A stretch of 64,000 nt of DNA, taken from NCBI GenBank assembly GCA_948474755.1, contig CAOLHI010000420.1, positions 372,001 to 436,000 on the forward strand. The letters are read 5' to 3'. The position numbers and the translations under genes were made by a program. Origin of the DNA: Ctenosaura bakeri. Lineage: Eukaryota > Chordata > Lepidosauria > Squamata > Iguanidae. Within the stretch, counting starts at the first letter, position 1. Each line of letters starts with the position of its first letter. Below are positions 32,820 to 44,310 of this stretch, one piece after another. The notes under the pieces were generated by a model. That model did no database searches and was not told where the DNA came from. It was given only the letters and a program-made list of their open reading frames with translations.

Positions 32820-33345
32820 TTATGCCATTATAGATCTACATGCATTCAACTCATAAGAATTACTAATAATCAAAACCACAGATTATTACACCATTAGATC
32901 ACTTATGGATCGAAAAATTCATAAACAGTCTCCAGCCTTAAAAATATCTTCAATTGATGTATCTTTTAAAATCCACATCAATTTTACAACTTGGGCAAGA
33001 TCCACAACTTCAGCAACCCATTCTTCTATTGTCAGTGCTTCAGTCTGCTTCCAAGTTTGGGCAAAAAGCATTCTTCCAGCAGTTGTCATGTATTGAAGAA
33101 ATAATCCATATTTCCTGTCCAGTTCCGTATCAGTAATTCCCAACAATGCTTGTTTTCAAAGAAAATCGCCACTCTAGGAACACATGCACCCAAAAACCTC
33201 ACCTCTACTTAATGATTTCTTGATGACATCTTTGTAATTTGGCCACATGGAAAGCAATCCCTTGAGAAGTTCCACTACAATTTCAGTAACTTCCGCTCTA
33301 CCATCAACATGAGCCTGGAACAATCCTCACAACGAATTCAGTTTT
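32820..33345 (-). mobile_element. L1-type LINE ORF2 C-terminal fragment, antisense
   Basis: The minus strand at 33146-32919 encodes a segment containing YMTTAGRMLFAQTWK and TIEEWVAEVVDLAQVVKL. It resembles the C-terminal ORF2 region of vertebrate L1 (an ILFAxxWK...IExWxxKxxxLAEMxKL pattern). The flank to the left (from about 32272, A/T-rich) may be its 3' UTR, interrupted by the SINE at 32625. There is no complete reading frame. Confidence 0.6.
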
Positions 33346-33354
33346 TTGTTGGCC

Positions 33355-33550
33355 TAAAACTCCAGGAGACCAGGATGTAAATCTCTGCCCATTCATGGAA
33401 ACCCACTGGGTGATCTTGGGTCTCAGAAAGATGATGGCAAACATCCTCTGAATAAATCTTGGCAGGAAAACCCCATGATAAGGTTACTTTAGGGTTGCCG
33501 TAAATTGGAAATTATTTGAAGGCACACAATAACACCACCAACAACAACAG
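33355..33550 (+). mobile_element. tRNA-derived SINE, 5' truncated
   Basis: Blocks catggaaacccactgggtg, tctgaataaatcttgg, accccatgataaggtt, then ttgaaggcacacaataac and a caacaacaac end. It supplies the uninterrupted reference for the MITE target at 28791. Confidence 0.75.
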
Positions 33551-33715
33551 CTCCCACACCAGATAATCTGAGCAGCACTGACAGACTGTGCCTTTCACAC
33601 TGGCTAATTGATTATATGCAGGGCTAATAACTGGGGGCAGGGGTACAGCAGGAGTCCCCCATGGATACTTATTAGTTTGGTGAGGGTGGTTACAAACAGC
33701 CTGTGCAGATGTATA

Positions 33716-34305
33716 TAATCATATAGTTGGAAGTGTTCTTTAAGGTTGTCCAGTCCGTCCCTTGGTCAATTCAGACACCAATGTGAAGGATATACCTATA
33801 GCATCACCAGTGTATCCAGCCTCTGTTCAAAGACTTCCAGCAAAAGAAAGTTTACCAGCTCTCAAGGCAATCTATTCCACTCTTAAACACTTCTCCATCT
33901 TAGGCTATTTCTTCTAATGATCTCTTGAAATATGTTTCCCTGCACCTTCACTCATTGGCCCTGCCTCTGCGGCTGCACAGAATAAGGGCCTTTCCGCCCT
34001 ACACTGTTTTAGTGTTATTATTCCACCTTCCACATCCCATGGAATCCAGGGATTTGCAGTTTAGGGAGGGGCCTTTAGAAGTCTCAGCCAGAGAGCTCTT
34101 TGGCCTCAGTAAACTACAAACCCCAGAATTCCACAGGATATTGAAAGTGGAATAATACCACTATAACAGTATAGAGCAGAAAAGCCCAAAGTCCGCTCCA
34201 TCATCAGTAAGACCTCCCTTCAGATACTTGAAGACCATTTTCCTGTCTCCCCTTCATCTTCTCCAGCTGAAAGATATGGAGCTCTTTCAGCTTCTCATTA
34301 TGTGT
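33716..34305 (-). mobile_element. CR1 LINE 3' region (older subfamily), antisense, split by a MITE
   Basis: It begins with the complement of the CR1 3' end (aatcatatagttggaag, then tccagtccgtccc). It continues with ggcaatctattccactctta, and after the MITE with cttgaagaccattttcctgt and ttctccagctgaaagatat. Confidence 0.65.
33986..34197. mobile_element. Harbinger-like palindromic MITE (GGCCATTTCC family)
   Basis: The ends gggcctttccgccctacac and gtatagagcagaaaagccc carry the family arms (ttccacatcccatggaatc and ttccacaggatattgaaag). TAA lies at the left, and a mutated AAA replaces it at the right. It is inserted in CR1. Confidence 0.7.
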
Positions 34306-34418
34306 CTTTAATACTGTTTTAAACTTTGGTCTTTTTTTATACTTTATTATGGCATACATTATTAGTGCATACATTTTTTAGATAAATGAAGATTATAAAG
34401 CAAATAAAATCAGTGTGT

Positions 34419-34442
34419 GAGAGAGAGAGAGGGAGGGAGAGA
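34419..34442. repeat. (GA)n low-complexity tract
   Basis: A GA-rich run with gggag interruptions. Confidence 0.85.
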
Positions 34443-34791
34443 TCTGATCTTCATAGAGCTCACTTTTCAGACTTTTCAATGCTCTGGTTGTCCAAGGCTT
34501 CTTGACAGTTTAGGACCACAGCAATCAATTCTGTACTGTTCGCAGCTTTAAAATCTCTTGCCCTCAAATCCACTCTTCCCTTCTTTGCCCTATGGCGGAT
34601 GTAGAAGAAAGGCACTCTCTCATGCTCCTTTGTTTTTCCATCCACATGTGATTGTTTTTTAGTAGTATTTACATCCCCCCTTAAAAAAAGAAAGAATTTG
34701 CAGTGAAACCTTTCCAACTTGTTTGGAATTTGTCTGCGCATCTAGCCAAGAACAGGCCTTTGAATCTTGCTGTGAGCGTCAGCAGAAATCT

Positions 34792-34833
34792 GGAATTTTA
34801 GGGCTTGCCCTTCCTAGCAAGCCCTAAAATTCC
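34792..34833. repeat. Perfect 17-bp hairpin
   Basis: ggaattttagggcttgc at 34792-34808 is the exact complement of gcaagccctaaaattcc at 34817-34833, with an 8-nt loop ccttccta. No larger element around it was recognised. Confidence 0.9.
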
Positions 34834-35211
34834 TGCATGAGTCCAGAGCTCCCTGATGGCCCCCACTACTGTAAGAGCCCTTTCTGCTGGCTCCTGACAT
34901 GACTCCTGATTTCACACCCATTCATCTGACAGTCCCTTACAGAAGAGCATCTCCCCTCCTCCTTGGATTGATGTGGCAACTACACACAAAAACAAAGAAC
35001 CAATCAAGAAGTGAAAAAAAATTCCAGTGGCAAAACCAAAACTTAATTTATAGTCAACATAGTATGAATAAGACTCTGTATCAATACTCTGTAAAATAAG
35101 AAAGAGAAAAAGAAATTAGAATCAGGAATCATTAATATTCATATCATATGACACAAACAACAGGTCTCAAGAGTTTGCACGTATTATATTTACCTCCTTT
35201 TTATGTCTTTT

Positions 35212-35328
35212 TGTGTGTGCCTTCAAGTTGCCAATCGACTTATGGCAACCCCAAGAATTTCATATGGTTTACTTAGGTAAAGAATACTCCATGATGGTTT
35301 GTCGTTGCCTTCCTCTCTTCAACCACAG
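35212..35328 (-). mobile_element. SINE tail fragment (5S-SINE type), antisense
   Basis: tgtgtgccttcaagttgcca, then acttatggcaaccccaag, then ttgtcgttgccttcctct. The head is missing, so the tRNA or 5S subfamily is judged only from the tail. Confidence 0.6.
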
Positions 35329-36321
35329 GATCAATTAAAATGTCTTTCTAGAATTTTAAATGATGTTTTGGAGGATGACATAAAGGATTTCTTTCTTTCT
35401 AAAAGAGATAAAAAGAGAACAAATGTTCCTCTTCTTTCACATATTTTAATTTACTTGTCAGTTGGTCTAATAGGGCCATTGGCCAAATTCTATTTAACCA
35501 TTTGCTCTGAGTCAGTTTGTTTATAGTTTTCCATCAGTGAACAATTTTAGCCCTGGGCGTGGCAAGGAGAAGTCTAATCATTTCCTTATGTTGATATTTT
35601 ATGCCACTCGGAGACTTAAAAGGCAAGCTCCTCTGGCCCGTGTCTCATCTGCCTTCTTTGCTTCTTAAAATACTTTCTTCCTCCCTTTTAAAGCAGAGAT
35701 GGGCAGGTTGTGCCTATAGACTGCATGCCCCCCCATGTGCCTATTTTTGCAACTCCCCACTGCTGCCCCAATCAGCAGTTTGCTGCCCAAATTGAGTCAT
35801 AGTGGTGGTTGCAAAGTAACCTTACCTTCATTTTCTCTAAAAAGCAAGTTGTAATGGGAGCACATGGCTTGTTATAAAGGAGAATTATGCTCTTCTCAGA
35901 AACATCCCAGAAGTGGAACTTTCCTTTAAAACAGGGTGCATGCTCCCTAGGCATTTGGTTTTAAAGTAAAAATGCTGTGAGTCGTTTTTTTGTTTTTTGA
36001 ATGCAGAATTATGGTTTGTTTACTTCCACTATCAAATTTCAACAGGCATGAGATGCAACCTGCAGTGGGTCTAAGAGCAGGGAGGCAATTGGAATAAAGG
36101 ACTGTACCTTTTCCCTTCTTGTTAACTCCCTACTAAGGTTATGCATAAAGAAGAAGAGAAAACATGGCTTTGGGAAATAGAAGTTAATGGGAAAGGAAAC
36201 CAGGTGTTCTGAGGTGCAAACTGATCTAAAGCCATCAATAAGACCCAGGTCCAAAATCTCCACCTGGAGTTAAAGCTCACCAAGTAGCCTTGGAGCAATC
36301 ACCATCTCTCTGTCTAATATA

Positions 36322-36863
36322 CAATCAGCCCTCCATATTTGCGAGTTTCACTTTTGCAGATTTGATTATTCACAGATTATTTGCTGTCACCTCTGCTACC
36401 TCCCTAGGCCATTTTTAATAGGGACTGCAAGCCTTGTGAGACTGAGGCCATTTCGGCACTAGGCTGTTATAGCACCATGATTCTGCTTTCAACATCCTAT
36501 GGAATCCTGGCCCCTCCCGAAACTGCAAACCCCAGGATTCCATAGGATGTTGAAAGTGGAATCATAGCGCTGTAACAGGCTCATGCAGAAATGTCCTGAC
36601 AAACTGCGAATGAGGCTTGTAAGTCTCTATTAAAAATGGTGTGGGGCAGCAGTGGAGGTGGCAGTAAGCCCCACCAGCCAGCCACTTCTGCCTTGTGGAG
36701 GAACCCTGATACCTCAAAGGAATCCATGGTGGGTTGAATATAGTAATCACACTTTTTTGTGTGTTTAATACAGTTTGGGTTGGGGGCTAGAGTTATTCAT
36801 GGCTTTTTTCACTTTCACAGGAGTCCTGTGCCCCTAACCCTAGCCAATGTGGAGGAATGACTG
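36322..36863. mobile_element. CAGTCAGCC-family mariner-like element, split by a MITE
   Basis: The ends caatcagccctccatatttg and aatgtggaggaatgactg are flanked by TA (36320-36321 and 36864-36865), as in Tc1/mariner insertions. The interior matches the copy at 45402-45803 block by block, apart from the insertion 36446-36596. Confidence 0.8.
36446..36596. mobile_element. Short palindromic Harbinger-like MITE, 151 bp
   Basis: The ends ggccatttcggcactagg and ctcatgcagaaatgtcc are flanked by TGA duplicates (36443-36445 and 36597-36599). The uninterrupted sibling element has a single gagactgagaaactgc at 45527-45542, proving both the insertion and the 3-bp duplication. Confidence 0.9.
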
Positions 36864-37468
36864 TACTTTATAGGGTTGTTATGAGGATAAACTGACGATG
36901 GAAAGAAAATAGTGTATGTTGTTTCTAAAGGGCCTATTTTTAAAAATGCAATGAATGTGAAATACTCAGAATCCAGCTGAATAGTGGAACAAGTTTTAAA
37001 AAAAATTATTCCATTCTTCTGAGTGGAGAAATGTCTTTTCACACAACCAACACAGCTATACTGAACACTGGTTTGTGGGAACTTGGATGGACAAAGGTTT
37101 AATTCATTGCATGTGTGCTTTGTGGAATATGTATTTTGAATGCTTACATACTCTTATTGTTACAGACAGTGCTAACAATTGCCTGAACAGCAGGGAGTAG
37201 AATTGCCATCCATCTAACCCATAGTTTCTTAGCCTCAGGTATTTGTAAGATATGAATTTTGTGCGGCTGGACGTAAAGCAATAAAAAATCTTAATGGTAT
37301 ACCCTGGAAGAGTCTTTTGTAAATAACGTACAGAGGAGTCACCTTGAGCTCACAAGGCCTGCTATACTTCTACATTCAGCTGTTCAGATGTTGTTTCATC
37401 TTTATCTTCTTTTTCCCTACCTCCCCTCAGGCAGGGATCTTAATGTTATGGGGGGGAAATTACTCTCC

Positions 37469-37498
37469 ATTAATGAATTATTTATTTTTATTTCACAG
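37469..37498 (+). promoter_or_regulatory. KIAA1217: 3' splice site of the KIAA1217 exon
   Basis: A taatgaatta branch-like motif near 37470-37480 is followed by a T-rich tract and cacag. The AG occupies 37497-37498. The next base opens an uninterrupted, recognisable coding phase, which fixes the exon start. Confidence 0.75.
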
Positions 37499-37694
37499 AC
37501 AAGGAGCCCCAAGCTGTCTCAAAGCCCACAGCCCAACTTGGGAGATCAGGCTGAATATTTGTCAGAGGCATCTGCCGACTCCCTGGAAATGATGTCTGAA
37601 GGAGAGTCCCCTTCTCCTTTCTCAAGAGGAAGTCGTACACGCGCAAGTCTTCCTGTGGTGAGGACAACCAACCAGACAAAGGAAAGATCACTTG
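37499..37694 (+). CDS. KIAA1217: Internal coding exon of KIAA1217 / SKT (sickle tail protein homolog)
   Basis: The 196-bp exon encodes 65 complete codons plus one base. It is preceded by a pyrimidine-rich acceptor ending in tttcacag (AG at 37497-37498), with a plausible branch-point A in the taatga around 37470. It is followed by the donor gtaaga at 37695. The exon enters in phase 0 and leaves in phase 1 (the split codon is Gly). The peptide is Ser/Pro-rich, starts TRSPKLSQSPQP and ends TRASLPVVRTTNQTKERSL. I recognise it as the segment just before the conserved globular N-terminal region of KIAA1217/SKT, a cytoskeleton-associated adaptor related to SRCIN1 (p140Cap). In mouse, Skt acts in notochord and intervertebral-disc development. 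The SP and RTRAS motifs look like linker or phosphorylation-type sequence, with no catalytic residues. Codon use and the absence of frameshifts contrast with the decayed repeats around it. The alternative is the paralog SRCIN1; the match as I recall it favours KIAA1217. Identity rests on memory, not a search. Confidence 0.8.
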
Positions 37695-37700
37695 GTAAGA
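37695..37700 (+). promoter_or_regulatory. KIAA1217: 5' splice site of the KIAA1217 exon
   Basis: The exon ends ...cttg and is followed by gtaaga, a near-consensus U1 donor. The recognisable protein ends exactly here: SLG is split after the first G of the Gly codon, and the downstream frame is unrelated. Confidence 0.75.
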
Positions 37701-38684
37701 TGCACCCACTTTCGTGAATCCTAAGTCTTTCAGTAAGTCTCAGAAGAAGTTTAAAAATGGTTAATTTCTGTGTGACTCAAAACCACCAAAATTCTTTCCC
37801 ATCACATTTCCTGAGGCCTAAGACATTGTGTAAACACAATATTTGCTATTGACTGTGGCATCAATAATCCAGTGTTGGCAACTGTATTGCATGTAAAAGG
37901 TTTCCAGATTAACCCCATAAAACTAAACTAACAGGGTCTCTAGTTGCAGAGTTGAAAAAACCTCCACCTCAGATCCTGGGCAGTCCCTGTCAATCAGACT
38001 GTGAGATATTGGGCTAACTCCATGGTGATAGAGGTGCTGCTTCCACAACCTTTTTGTGGCCTTCAGCCTCAGAAACATCTAAAGGGTATACAACTAATTT
38101 TGCTATATTTTTATTCCCTGGACTGTCTTTATGCCCAAGAGGGGGCTTTTTTCCCAACAAGAAGTAACCGGGAAGTTGAACTAAAAGTCACTTCCTGTTG
38201 AGAATACTTCAATCATGAGTCTACCATGGCCCAGAGAATATTAAACATACAGTGAAATTTCCCCTCACACTCCTGGGTGTGTGTGTGTTGGAGTCCATTT
38301 GGGAGCATAAAAAATCATCCATATGTCAAGTTTATGTGTGGGGTGCAGTGAGGGGTTCATCAAGATCCCCTGGTGGTCCAGTGTGGGCTCTGAGCTAAAT
38401 GCACCTGTTTTCATTTGTGAGGCTTATGGTACCTTTAGCATGCATGAAACCCTGCGTACATTTTTAAATGCATACAGCAAAATATGTATATAGTTGAAAA
38501 ATGCAAAGGTACTTCAGTCAATGGGAAAGTTTGTGCAAAAAACACATATGCTAGGAAAAGTGTGTACATTATTGTATATAGCACAGGGCCTTCTTGAATG
38601 TTGGAAAAGATCTATAACTATTAAATTTGGCAAGTGAAGATAGGTCAGAATTTATGTTCAGTTCAGATTGGGAGCGGGGGTTAA

Positions 38685-39200
38685 AGAATCATAGAGTTGG
38701 AAGAGACCGCCAGGACCATCAAGTCCAACCCTTTGCCATACAGGAATATACCATCAAAGCATTCCTGACAGATGGCCATCCAGCCTCTATTTAAAAACCT
38801 CCAAACAGGGAAACTCCACCAAACTCTGAGGCAGTGCATTCCACTGTCAAACAAGTCTTAGTGTCAGAAAGTTCTTCCTAATATTTAGAGGGAATCTCTT
38901 TTTCTGAAATTTGAATCCATTGCTCCCTGTCCTAGTTTCTAGAGCAGCAGAAAATAGGCTTGCTCCATCCTCCATATGACTTCCCTTCAAATATTTAAAC
39001 ATAGCTGTCATGTTGCCTCTTAACTTTCTCTCCTCCAGGCTAAAACGTACCTAACTCCCTAAGCCTCTCCTCATATGCATGGTTTCCAGGCTTTCTACCA
39101 TTTTGGTTACCCTTCTCTGGACACATTCCAGCTTGTCAGTATCCTTCCTGAACTGTGGTACCCAGAACTGGATGCAGTATTCAAGATGGAGTCTGACCAA
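38685..39200 (-). mobile_element. CR1 LINE 3' region, antisense
   Basis: It starts with the complement of the 3' octamer end (agaatcatagagttgg). Then follow agtccaacccttt, ggcagtgcattccactgtc, agttcttcctaatattta and ggttacccttctctggacac. It is 5' truncated near gtctgacc at about 39197. Confidence 0.8.
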
Positions 39201-41061
39201 AACATTTACCACAATTTCCAAACTGCATATTCAGAACAGAAAAAAAGTAGACATTTTGATTTGTTTAGAAAAAATAATACATTGTGAGGAAAAGCCGAAC
39301 TGATATATTTTCCCTTCTGTCCCAGAACCTGACTTGAAGGGGCACCATTTACTGCTTTGCTGCAAACAGCAAAATGTCTGGAGCCAGTCCTGTTGACTGA
39401 AGAGCTCTCTCACCCTTCAGTTGACAACTTGTGGAATACCTCCACGTTACCCATGGCTTCCCCTTGTCCTAGACACATGCACACACACACAGCACTTTTC
39501 ACTGGTTTGGACGAGATTGAGTGAATTTCTGTTGGCAATTAACTGTACAAGTAGGAGGCAGCTTTTTGGGGGGAAAATGCTTCCCAATAGGAGAGCTAGG
39601 CTGTTGCTATATAAGGCAATGAATGCAGACTGCTGAGGAAGGCAAAGGGTTATTTTCATAATGTAACTTCTTTTCGGCAGGATCCCATCTCCTGGTGTGC
39701 AGAATAGCATAAAGCAAAACGAATGGGTCATAAATCACAAGGCTGCTCAATAAACTGAATGTAGCAGTTTATTTATTCTGTTAACAATCCCAGGCCATTT
39801 TTATCAAGCATGCTTTGATATCTGATCCATAATCAGTTTTCTTTATTAAAAAAAAAAAGTACAAAAAAAGTATAAACTTAAAGGCAGTTTTAACTGGCTT
39901 CTTTGAGCCAAGGGAGACCAAGAATGGGGACAAAAAGAAGGGGAAACATGCCACTCCCAGATATTTTCAGAGGCATGTTTGCATGAATTTGAACAGCTCA
40001 TCTTAGTTATAGCCAAAGATACATTTTGTGAATTTTGCACAGAAATGCATCTCAAACCAGTAATGAGAAAACTAATTTTGCTACTTACGTTTTTGCAGGG
40101 TTGAAATAAAATTATTTTTGCAAAGCAATTCATTCGTATTACTTGTTGCAGTAAGCCTTTGTTGTTTCTCGTAGTGTTGGAAAAATAACATGGGACACTA
40201 CTTGTTGTCTTGCTTGTCGCTTTTTTGTTATGTTCTACCCTTTTTTTTTAGACAGAGAGAGAGTAAGAATAAACCTTGGTAAGAGAATGGCATAAAACTT
40301 GAGAAAAATCATGTTAAAATGCCTGTAAAATGCCCTTACATTTATTTTAAAATAACTAAAACTGTTGTACCAATAAAATGGACTCACCTTTGCATGTCAT
40401 GCTACTTTTGAAATGAAACTACGTTGCACTTTCATTACCCAAAAAGTAACTATGCAGAGTTACATGTAACTTGTTAGTCCCAGCTAGGATACAGAGACAC
40501 CTTAACGGATCTTCTGTGGATGTAGGAGTTTTACTGTTTTCTTGTTACTCTACCTGCAAGAATTGTTTTATAGACTTCAAGAGTGGGTTCCATTTCAGGC
40601 TCAAAGGAAAGTACCTGTATTTAAATGAACAGGATTGTCCATGTATCGGGATGGGCAAAGTGCAGCCCTAGATGCATATGCAGCTCCCCAAGCCAAGTGT
40701 CACCACTCCAGGTTCCCTGGACTGTCTTTTCTGTGGCCCAGAAAGGGGTGAATGGCCTCTCCTAAAAGCCCCAGTGAGTGGTAATCCACCTTTTAATCAA
40801 GTGCAGGCTACGCTGCAAACCACACAGTTCAGCATGAAAGATACCTTTTTTTTTTTCAAAACTAGAAGTGGACTTTTGCCCATGTTTTGTTTTGTGTTCT
40901 TAGGTTATGTGGGTGAGGGGCTAGCATTTTTGGCAAGCCATGGGGCTCCCAGGGATCTTGGGGAAAGGTAGTGGCCCACAAGTGCACACATCTGGCATAT
41001 AGACAAATGCTCTGCTCTTTAAACACATATTTAAGTGAAAACGCTGATCTGCAGCAAGTAT
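39201..41061. other. Mostly unique intronic sequence
   Basis: A gggatgggcaaagtgcagcc segment near 40650 resembles agatgggcaggttgtgcc at 35698 and may be a shared unclassified repeat. A (CA)n run lies at 39476-39491. No coding exon was seen. Confidence 0.4.
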
Positions 41062-41279
41062 AGCAATAACAATACCATGTGTATTTCTATACCGCTTATC
41101 AGCTAAGTGTTCTTTAAGTGGTTTACAATGTGTTATCTAATTGCCCCCAACAGGCTGGGTACTCATTTTACTGACCTGCAGAAGGATGGAAGGCTGAGTC
41201 AGCCGGAAGCCCAGCAGGATCGAACTTACAACCTTGTGGTTGCGGTACCAGCATTTAACCACGCCCCACCAGGGGTCCT
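41062..41279 (-). mobile_element. SINE of the 'tggcgcagtggttaaa' family, antisense
   Basis: Antisense tail tctataccgcttatcag, then aattgcccccaacaggc, then gctgggtactcattttactg and gatggaaggctgagtcagcc. It ends with the head gcatttaaccacgcccc and caccagggg. It is nearly full length. Confidence 0.8.
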
Positions 41280-41831
41280 TATGTGCAGTTTACAAACAAT
41301 AATTGCTTTCTTGTAGTTGAAGTATTCAGTTAAAGTACATTCCAACTATCTTTGGACCGTATGCCAGTGCTAGCAATTAAACCAAATAAGTTTCTAGCAA
41401 CTCAAATAGGACACCAGCAAAGAGAGATTCAACAGTTTTATTCAGTGTCTTCAGAAAGAAAACAGATACTGCCTGTTGTCATCATGAGAGGCTGACAGAA
41501 ATATTGACCCCAATAGTGGAAGGAGAAAGGAACTTCTGAAATCATTCGGAAATCTTCAATAAACTCAGAAAGAATCTATACAATGTTGAAGGTTTGTTGT
41601 GGTTGTCTTCATATCATCAATATTTACTTTGTTGTTCTCAGAACTGTTCTCAGAAGTGAGCATAGGTGACTCCTCACAAGCCTCTGTGTACTTCACAGGC
41701 TTCACCTCGTGGCCCTGAGTGTATTTGCTTTTTGCTAAAAAGGAAGTTGCAGATAACTTTTTAAACAAGATGAAGGACCTTCCATCAAAAACAAACAAAC
41801 ACTCCTCCTCTCAGCACCACCTTGAAACCAG

Positions 41832-42017
41832 GGGCCCATTCACACTTCATAATGATAATGCTATGATCCCACTTTTAACTGCGTTGATCCATTCCAAGGG
41901 AATCCTGAGATTGGCAATTTAGGGAGGATGTTTTGAATGTGAGTCCTCTAGTGGCTCAACAGAGTACAAACACCAGGATTCCACATAGTGCTATAACTGT
42001 GTAGTGTGGGTGGGTCC
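41832..42017. mobile_element. MITE of the CCATTCACAC family
   Basis: The ends ggggcccattcacacttc and tgtgtagtgtgggtgggtc are inverted. The arms include tgatcccacttttaactgc. It is related to 29088. The target duplication is unclear. Confidence 0.55.
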
Positions 42018-42130
42018 CAGCGGTGCACTTCCAGCCTTACCTGTTTTTGTTGTTTATTTTTTTTTCCAGTGAGGGGAACAAAGGTGCTCAGACTTCCAGT
42101 GCTTGGCCACCCTTTTGTAGATCAATCTTA

Positions 42131-42537
42131 GGCCCTTTCCGCAGGATGATGTTCTCACATGTTGTCCTGTTGCAGTCCCTCTGCCTGGATGGAAGTGTGT
42201 CCCCAGCACTCCTCTCCACACTTGATTGGCTGCCTGCGGAACAGAGCATGAAGGACACGCCCCTTCCTTCTGCACTGCAGCCAGCCTTCTTCCCATGCTG
42301 CAGTGGGAAAGGAAGTGCATGATCTCACTTCCAGCCCTTCTGCATGGCCTCTGCAGTGGAAGGCTCATGTGACTGGGAGTCACTGACCGAGTTTTTCCAT
42401 CAGTGATATACCCCACGGTCATGCTGGCTGGCGATGCGAGAAGGGTGGGACTGTGACAACATCATGTGGAAGCGTCGTCATGGTCCTGCTCCTCTCACGT
42501 CCCCATGCCGGGAGGATGCTGTCCTGAAGAAAGGGCC
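42131..42537. mobile_element. GC-rich Harbinger-like MITE, 407 bp
   Basis: The ends ggccctttccgcaggatga and cctgaagaaagggcc are flanked by TTA (42128-42130 and 42538-42540). It is GC-rich with no transposase. Confidence 0.8.
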
Positions 42538-42540
42538 TTA

Positions 42541-44100
42541 ATTGCTCCAGCTGCTTTGGACACAATTCTCACCTGGATGGAAGGTGAAGGGAATTGCAGA
42601 CAGACACATCTAGAAGGCAGCAGGGTTGAGGGCTGTGATAGATACTATTTTCTGCTTATATTCTGGTGTCTGGACCAATATTCCCTTTTGTGGCTCCTCA
42701 TTTAGTGGCTGTCTCTTCCTTGAATAAAATAACAGATGAGCCAATAATGGTAAGCTCAAATATTATGGTTGAAAGAGCCATATTAGAAAGATTTGTTCTT
42801 TTCTGCTCTTTAAGACATGGTCCATATGTGACATATGACTCATGGAATGGGCTCCCAAAGGAATTGACTGATAACCATCACTACCTGCTCTCCCCTTTTT
42901 CCATTCTGTATGTTTTTAATTGATTCGTCTTTCATAAATCTTGCAAGACAGCAGAACTGTGGCATGCATTTTCCCCCTTCAATAACAGCAGGCAGCTCAT
43001 AACCTGAAAGAAAATGCTTTAACACCCTTGCTAAACAGTGATAACGGCAAGAGTTGTATGGGGGATATATTTGAAGGGATGGAAGCAAAATTTATGTTGG
43101 CTGAGATCCCAAAGTATGGCAAGGAAGTTCATGGAAAGAGAGTTTCCTGTCTTTCCCCCTCCAACAGTTGCCCAGTCCCTGCCCAGAGAGCTAGAAGTAC
43201 TCTTGAACCATCTGGAATAGGATCCTAGGAGGGGAGTCACCTAAACTTTGACTAACCTCCACTGCACCTTCCCAAATCTTGTTCAGGATGTGTCCTTTGG
43301 AGGCAGTTGTAGATCAGAGAAAAGAACTTTCATTCCATTAACTTCTTTACATTACATTATTTTAGAATTCGATCAATGATAGCTTGAGGCTCCCTTGTCA
43401 TTGTGTTTGTGAGGAGATTTGCTCTGGGTTTAAGTCTGAACTTTAAAGAAGGTCTCTGGGATTCTGCACCTATTTGCTGGATAAAGTTCAGCACCTTGGC
43501 CAGCTCCCTTAAAAGATTCATGTTCCATGAACATGGAAATCACTAGCTGGATTGAACTTTTATTTGGCACTTGGCCAAATATTTATTCAGCTTTCCTTTG
43601 TTTCCAATATCTCTATTATACAAGGATTTTAAAGCACAAGAGAGGAGATGGCACACGTGAGACTACTTGGGTTTATTTCCAAGACAAAATGTCCCATCAT
43701 ACTGTTGTGCTCTTGTCACAGACCTGCGTTACAGATGGATAGATTCAGTCAAGGAAGCCACAGTCCTAAATCTACAAGATCTGATCTGAGCAGGGTTGTT
43801 GATTATAGAGTGACTTGAAGATCTCTCATTCGTAGGGTTGCCACAAGCTGAAGTCTGCTCAATGAGAGTTAAGAACAACAATGAGAGGAAAAGAGAGCAG
43901 GTCTTTCGTGCAATTTCATTTATCCATTCCATTTCCCCATTCCTTCTGATACTCAGTTTGGCAAAGTCATGAATTACCTGATCCTAGTTTCCCTCTCAAT
44001 ACCTTAGTACAGCGCAGAAGGAACTGGCAGATCTATAAACATATTCCCCTCCTGCAAAAGGGAGGGGCAAAGAGATGGGGTGCGCTCTTCTGCAATCAGT
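42541..44100. other. Mostly unique intronic sequence
   Basis: A diverged SINE-like stretch at about 43745-43860 (gatctgatctgagcagggtt, then tagggttgccacaagc) is the only repeat suspected. The frames at 43028-43240 are unsupported. Confidence 0.4.
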
Positions 44101-44104
44101 GAAC

Positions 44105-44310
44105 TCAGAAGCATAGAGAATTGTCTCAGGATGACTCAGATGGTGGGTCACCTTGCCCAGTATTGCCCAACTAAGTGCCAGCAGCTGCCCAGAGTTTAGG
44201 CCAGGAGTTTCGTTAACCCCTCACTGGAGATGCCAAAGATTGGGCCTAGGACCCTCTGCATACAAGTTCTATGCTCCATAATTGAACTGCACTGCCTTTC
44301 CTAATTATAG
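44105..44310 (-). mobile_element. Second tRNA-derived SINE family, antisense
   Basis: The + strand reads caccttgcccagtattgc, then ctggagatgccaaagattgg, then accctctgcatacaagttc and gaactgcactgcctttc. The minus strand therefore starts with a tRNA-like head with B-box region (ggtcctaggcccaatc). It is diverged. Confidence 0.55.

Larger units (their letters stand above)
1..37498 (+). other. KIAA1217: Upstream intron of KIAA1217 (partial)
   Basis: No exon with protein-like coding and flanking splice sites was recognised in this stretch. Its content is repeats (listed separately) and unique intronic sequence. The intron assignment is an inference from the exon at 37499 and the known very large introns of the 5' half of KIAA1217. 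An alternative first exon could be hidden here and would not be detectable by eye. Confidence 0.65.

Noticed and set aside
32919..33146. 75-aa minus frame as a host gene
   Set aside because: Its wording matches an L1 ORF2 C-terminal segment, and it lacks a start-to-stop gene structure.
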